Source of the DNA: an uncultured Ruminococcus sp.
GTDB lineage: Bacteria; Bacillota; Clostridia; Oscillospirales; Ruminococcaceae
DNA: 6,405 bases
Direction: 5' to 3'
Assembly: GCA_902772615.1 (NCBI GenBank)
Contig: CACYBC010000029.1
Coordinates: 1 to 6,405, forward strand
In this document: positions 5,135 through 6,405 of the stretch, one piece after another
Numbering within the stretch: the stretch's first letter is position 1
Layout of the letters: each line of letters starts with the position of its first letter
The notes under the pieces: model-generated
What the model was told of the DNA's origin: nothing
What the model saw: the letters and a program-made list of their open reading frames with translations, nothing else
Database searches by the model: none
Position numbers and translations under genes: made by a program

Positions 5135-5885
5135 AGTAAAAGGACTCAGAAAGTCTTTCGGCGACAATGAAGTGCTCAAAGGCGTTGACCTCACGGTCGA
5201 AAAAGGTGACGTCGTTGTAATACTCGGCCCATCCGGCTCCGGAAAGACCACGATCCTCCGCTGCATCAACTTCCTTGAGAAGGCTTCCGAAGGGACCATG
5301 GTATTTGACGGGGAGACATTCGACCTCAGCAGCATGAACCGCAAGGATATCCACAGGCTGCGCATGAAAACGGCGTTCGTCTTCCAGAACTACAACCTTT
5401 TCACGAACATGACGGTCCTCAAGAACGTGGAGATCGGCCTCACGGCCGCCAGGGGCATGGGGAAGGCTGAGGCGGAAGAGATCGCCCTTAAGATGCTGGA
5501 GAAGGTTGGACTCGCGGATAAGAGGGATTCATATCCCACACAGCTGTCCGGAGGTCAGCAGCAGCGCGTCGCCATAGCGCGGGCGCTGGCAAGCAGCCCG
5601 GAAGTGATATACTTTGATGAACCCACATCGGCACTGGACCCGGAACTGATAGGGGAAGTGCTGGCGGTCATGAGAGACCTGGCTGATGAAGGCATGACCA
5701 TGGTGGTCGTCACCCATGAGATGAATTTCGCAAGACATATCTCGAACAAGGTGCTGTTCCTGGAAGACGGATATGTGATAGAATCCGCATCGACGCAGCA
5801 GTTCTTTGAGAATCCCTCTTCCGAGAGGGCAAAGGCGTTCGTCCGCATGATAACCGCGGACAGGACGGTTAAGGAAGACAAATAA
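5127..5885 (+). CDS. Polar amino acid ABC transporter ATP-binding protein (GlnQ/TcyC-like)
   Basis: This 252-residue cytoplasmic ATPase powers the importer as a dimer bound to the permease. All core elements are intact: Walker A GPSGSGKT (34-41, Lys40), Q-loop VFQNYNLF (85-92, Gln87), signature LSGGQQQR (140-147), Walker B VIYFDE (160-165, catalytic Glu165), D-loop SALD (168-171) and H-loop His197 in VVVTHEM. The Q-loop context and length fit the polar amino acid subfamily (GlnQ, HisP, TcyC), without an extra regulatory C-terminal domain such as MetN has. It overlaps the permease by 8 nt and lies 16 nt before the lipoprotein gene. Family assignment is certain; substrate is set by the lipoprotein. 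Confidence 0.97.
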   Translation: MIEVKGLRKSFGDNEVLKGVDLTVEKGDVVVILGPSGSGKTTILRCINFLEKASEGTMVFDGETFDLSSMNRKDIHRLRMKTAFVFQNYNLFTNMTVLKNVEIGLTAARGMGKAEAEEIALKMLEKVGLADKRDSYPTQLSGGQQQRVAIARALASSPEVIYFDEPTSALDPELIGEVLAVMRDLADEGMTMVVVTHEMNFARHISNKVLFLEDGYVIESASTQQFFENPSSERAKAFVRMITADRTVKEDK

Positions 5886-5901
5886 AAAAAGGAGATAGAA
5901 A

Positions 5902-6405
5902 ATGAAGAAAAAGATCAAATCACTGTTTTTGGTACTGCTGGTCCTGTCTCTGGCATTCTCTCTCGCGTCATGCGGGAAGAAGAAGGACCTCCTTGAGACC
6001 ATCAAGGAGAGAGGCTACATCATCATCGCCACGGAGGGCGTGTGGTCGCCCTGGACGTATCATGATGACAGCGGTAAACTCACCGGGTTTGACGTTGAGA
6101 TGGCGAGACTGATCGCTGAGAAACTTGGCGTCGAAGCGCGCTTCGAAGAGACTGCGTGGGAAGCGATCCTCGCGGGAGTCGACAGCGGAAGGTTCGATAT
6201 CGCATGCAACGGCGTCGGATTCACCGAGGAGAGAGCGAAGAGTTATATGTTCTCCGATCCCTATCTGTACACCTCTGCAGTCCTGCTGGTACAGAACGAA
6301 AACACTGACATCACCTGCTTCGAGGACCTGAACGGCAAGAAGACGGCCAACTCGGTAGGAAGCACCTACGCGGCGCTCGCTGAATCCTATGGCGCGACCG
6401 TACAG
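5902..6405 (+). CDS. Amino acid ABC transporter substrate-binding lipoprotein, C-terminus cut by window edge
   Basis: The first 168 residues of a family 3 solute-binding protein are present. The N-terminus has a MKKKIK basic start, a hydrophobic core (8-22) and the lipobox LASC with lipidated Cys24, so it should be anchored outside the membrane by a diacylglycerol. The mature part starts KKKDLLETIKERG and carries the family block GKLTGFDVEMARLIAEKLGV (58-77). GRFDIACNGVGFTEERAKSY (96-115) follows, with Arg111 in the usual alpha-carboxylate-binding position, then FSDPYLY. The segment GVWSPWTYHDDSGKLTGFD resembles cystine-binding TcyA/TcyJ-type proteins more than glutamine or arginine binders; this is recognition by eye. 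AAGGAG at 5889-5894 lies 7 nt before the ATG. It is the third gene of the importer operon. No stop occurs up to the edge, and roughly 100 residues are missing. Confidence 0.93.
   Translation, partial: MKKKIKSLFLVLLVLSLAFSLASCGKKKDLLETIKERGYIIIATEGVWSPWTYHDDSGKLTGFDVEMARLIAEKLGVEARFEETAWEAILAGVDSGRFDIACNGVGFTEERAKSYMFSDPYLYTSAVLLVQNENTDITCFEDLNGKKTANSVGSTYAALAESYGATVQ

Overview
The window reads as chromosomal DNA of a moderately GC-rich, Gram-positive, probably anaerobic Bacillota (Clostridia-like). The signs are a secreted GH25 muramidase with a cell-wall-binding repeat, a substrate-binding lipoprotein with a lipobox, strong AGGAGG-type ribosome binding sites, a TTG start, free use of AGG/AGA/ATA codons, and AT-rich promoter regions between GC-richer genes. 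This placement is inferred from style, not from a marker gene. I see no mobile element, tRNA, rRNA, CRISPR array, prophage gene or clearly broken gene.

Layout: (1) Positions 1-437, minus strand, hold the first 145 codons of a classical short-chain dehydrogenase/reductase cut by the window edge. (2) Positions 438-696 are a divergent intergenic region with back-to-back promoter-like sequences. (3) Positions 697-2553, plus strand, encode a 618-residue exported modular muramidase: signal segment, unclassified beta-rich N-terminal part with a calcium-loop-like motif, Pro-rich and Glu/Ala/Pro-rich linkers, cell-wall-binding repeats and a C-terminal GH25 catalytic domain. (4) A strong hairpin at 2567-2594 separates it from a convergent minus-strand gene pair. 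(5) That pair, transcribed from about 4312 down to 2608, encodes an NAD(P)-binding atypical SDR followed by a polytopic DUF1295 / steroid 5-alpha-reductase-C-terminal-like membrane protein. (6) Positions 4275-4456 are a second divergent control region with facing promoters, overlapping dyads and a 9-bp direct repeat. (7) From 4457 to the right edge runs a polar amino acid ABC importer operon in the order permease, ATPase, substrate-binding lipoprotein. The lipoprotein is truncated by the window edge and its visible part looks cystine-like.

The ABC genes make one complete importer: the lipoprotein captures the amino acid outside, a probable permease homodimer forms the channel, and the ATPase dimer drives uptake. 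The SDR/DUF1295 pair may act in sequence on a lipid or sterol-like substrate at the membrane, but the substrate cannot be read from sequence. The muramidase is probably a cell-wall remodelling or lytic enzyme of the host cell. Most of the window is ordinary. The parts that merit a second look are the N-terminal architecture of the muramidase, the two divergent control regions, and the paired NAD(P)-reductase and membrane-reductase genes. I found no convincing evidence of an undescribed system.
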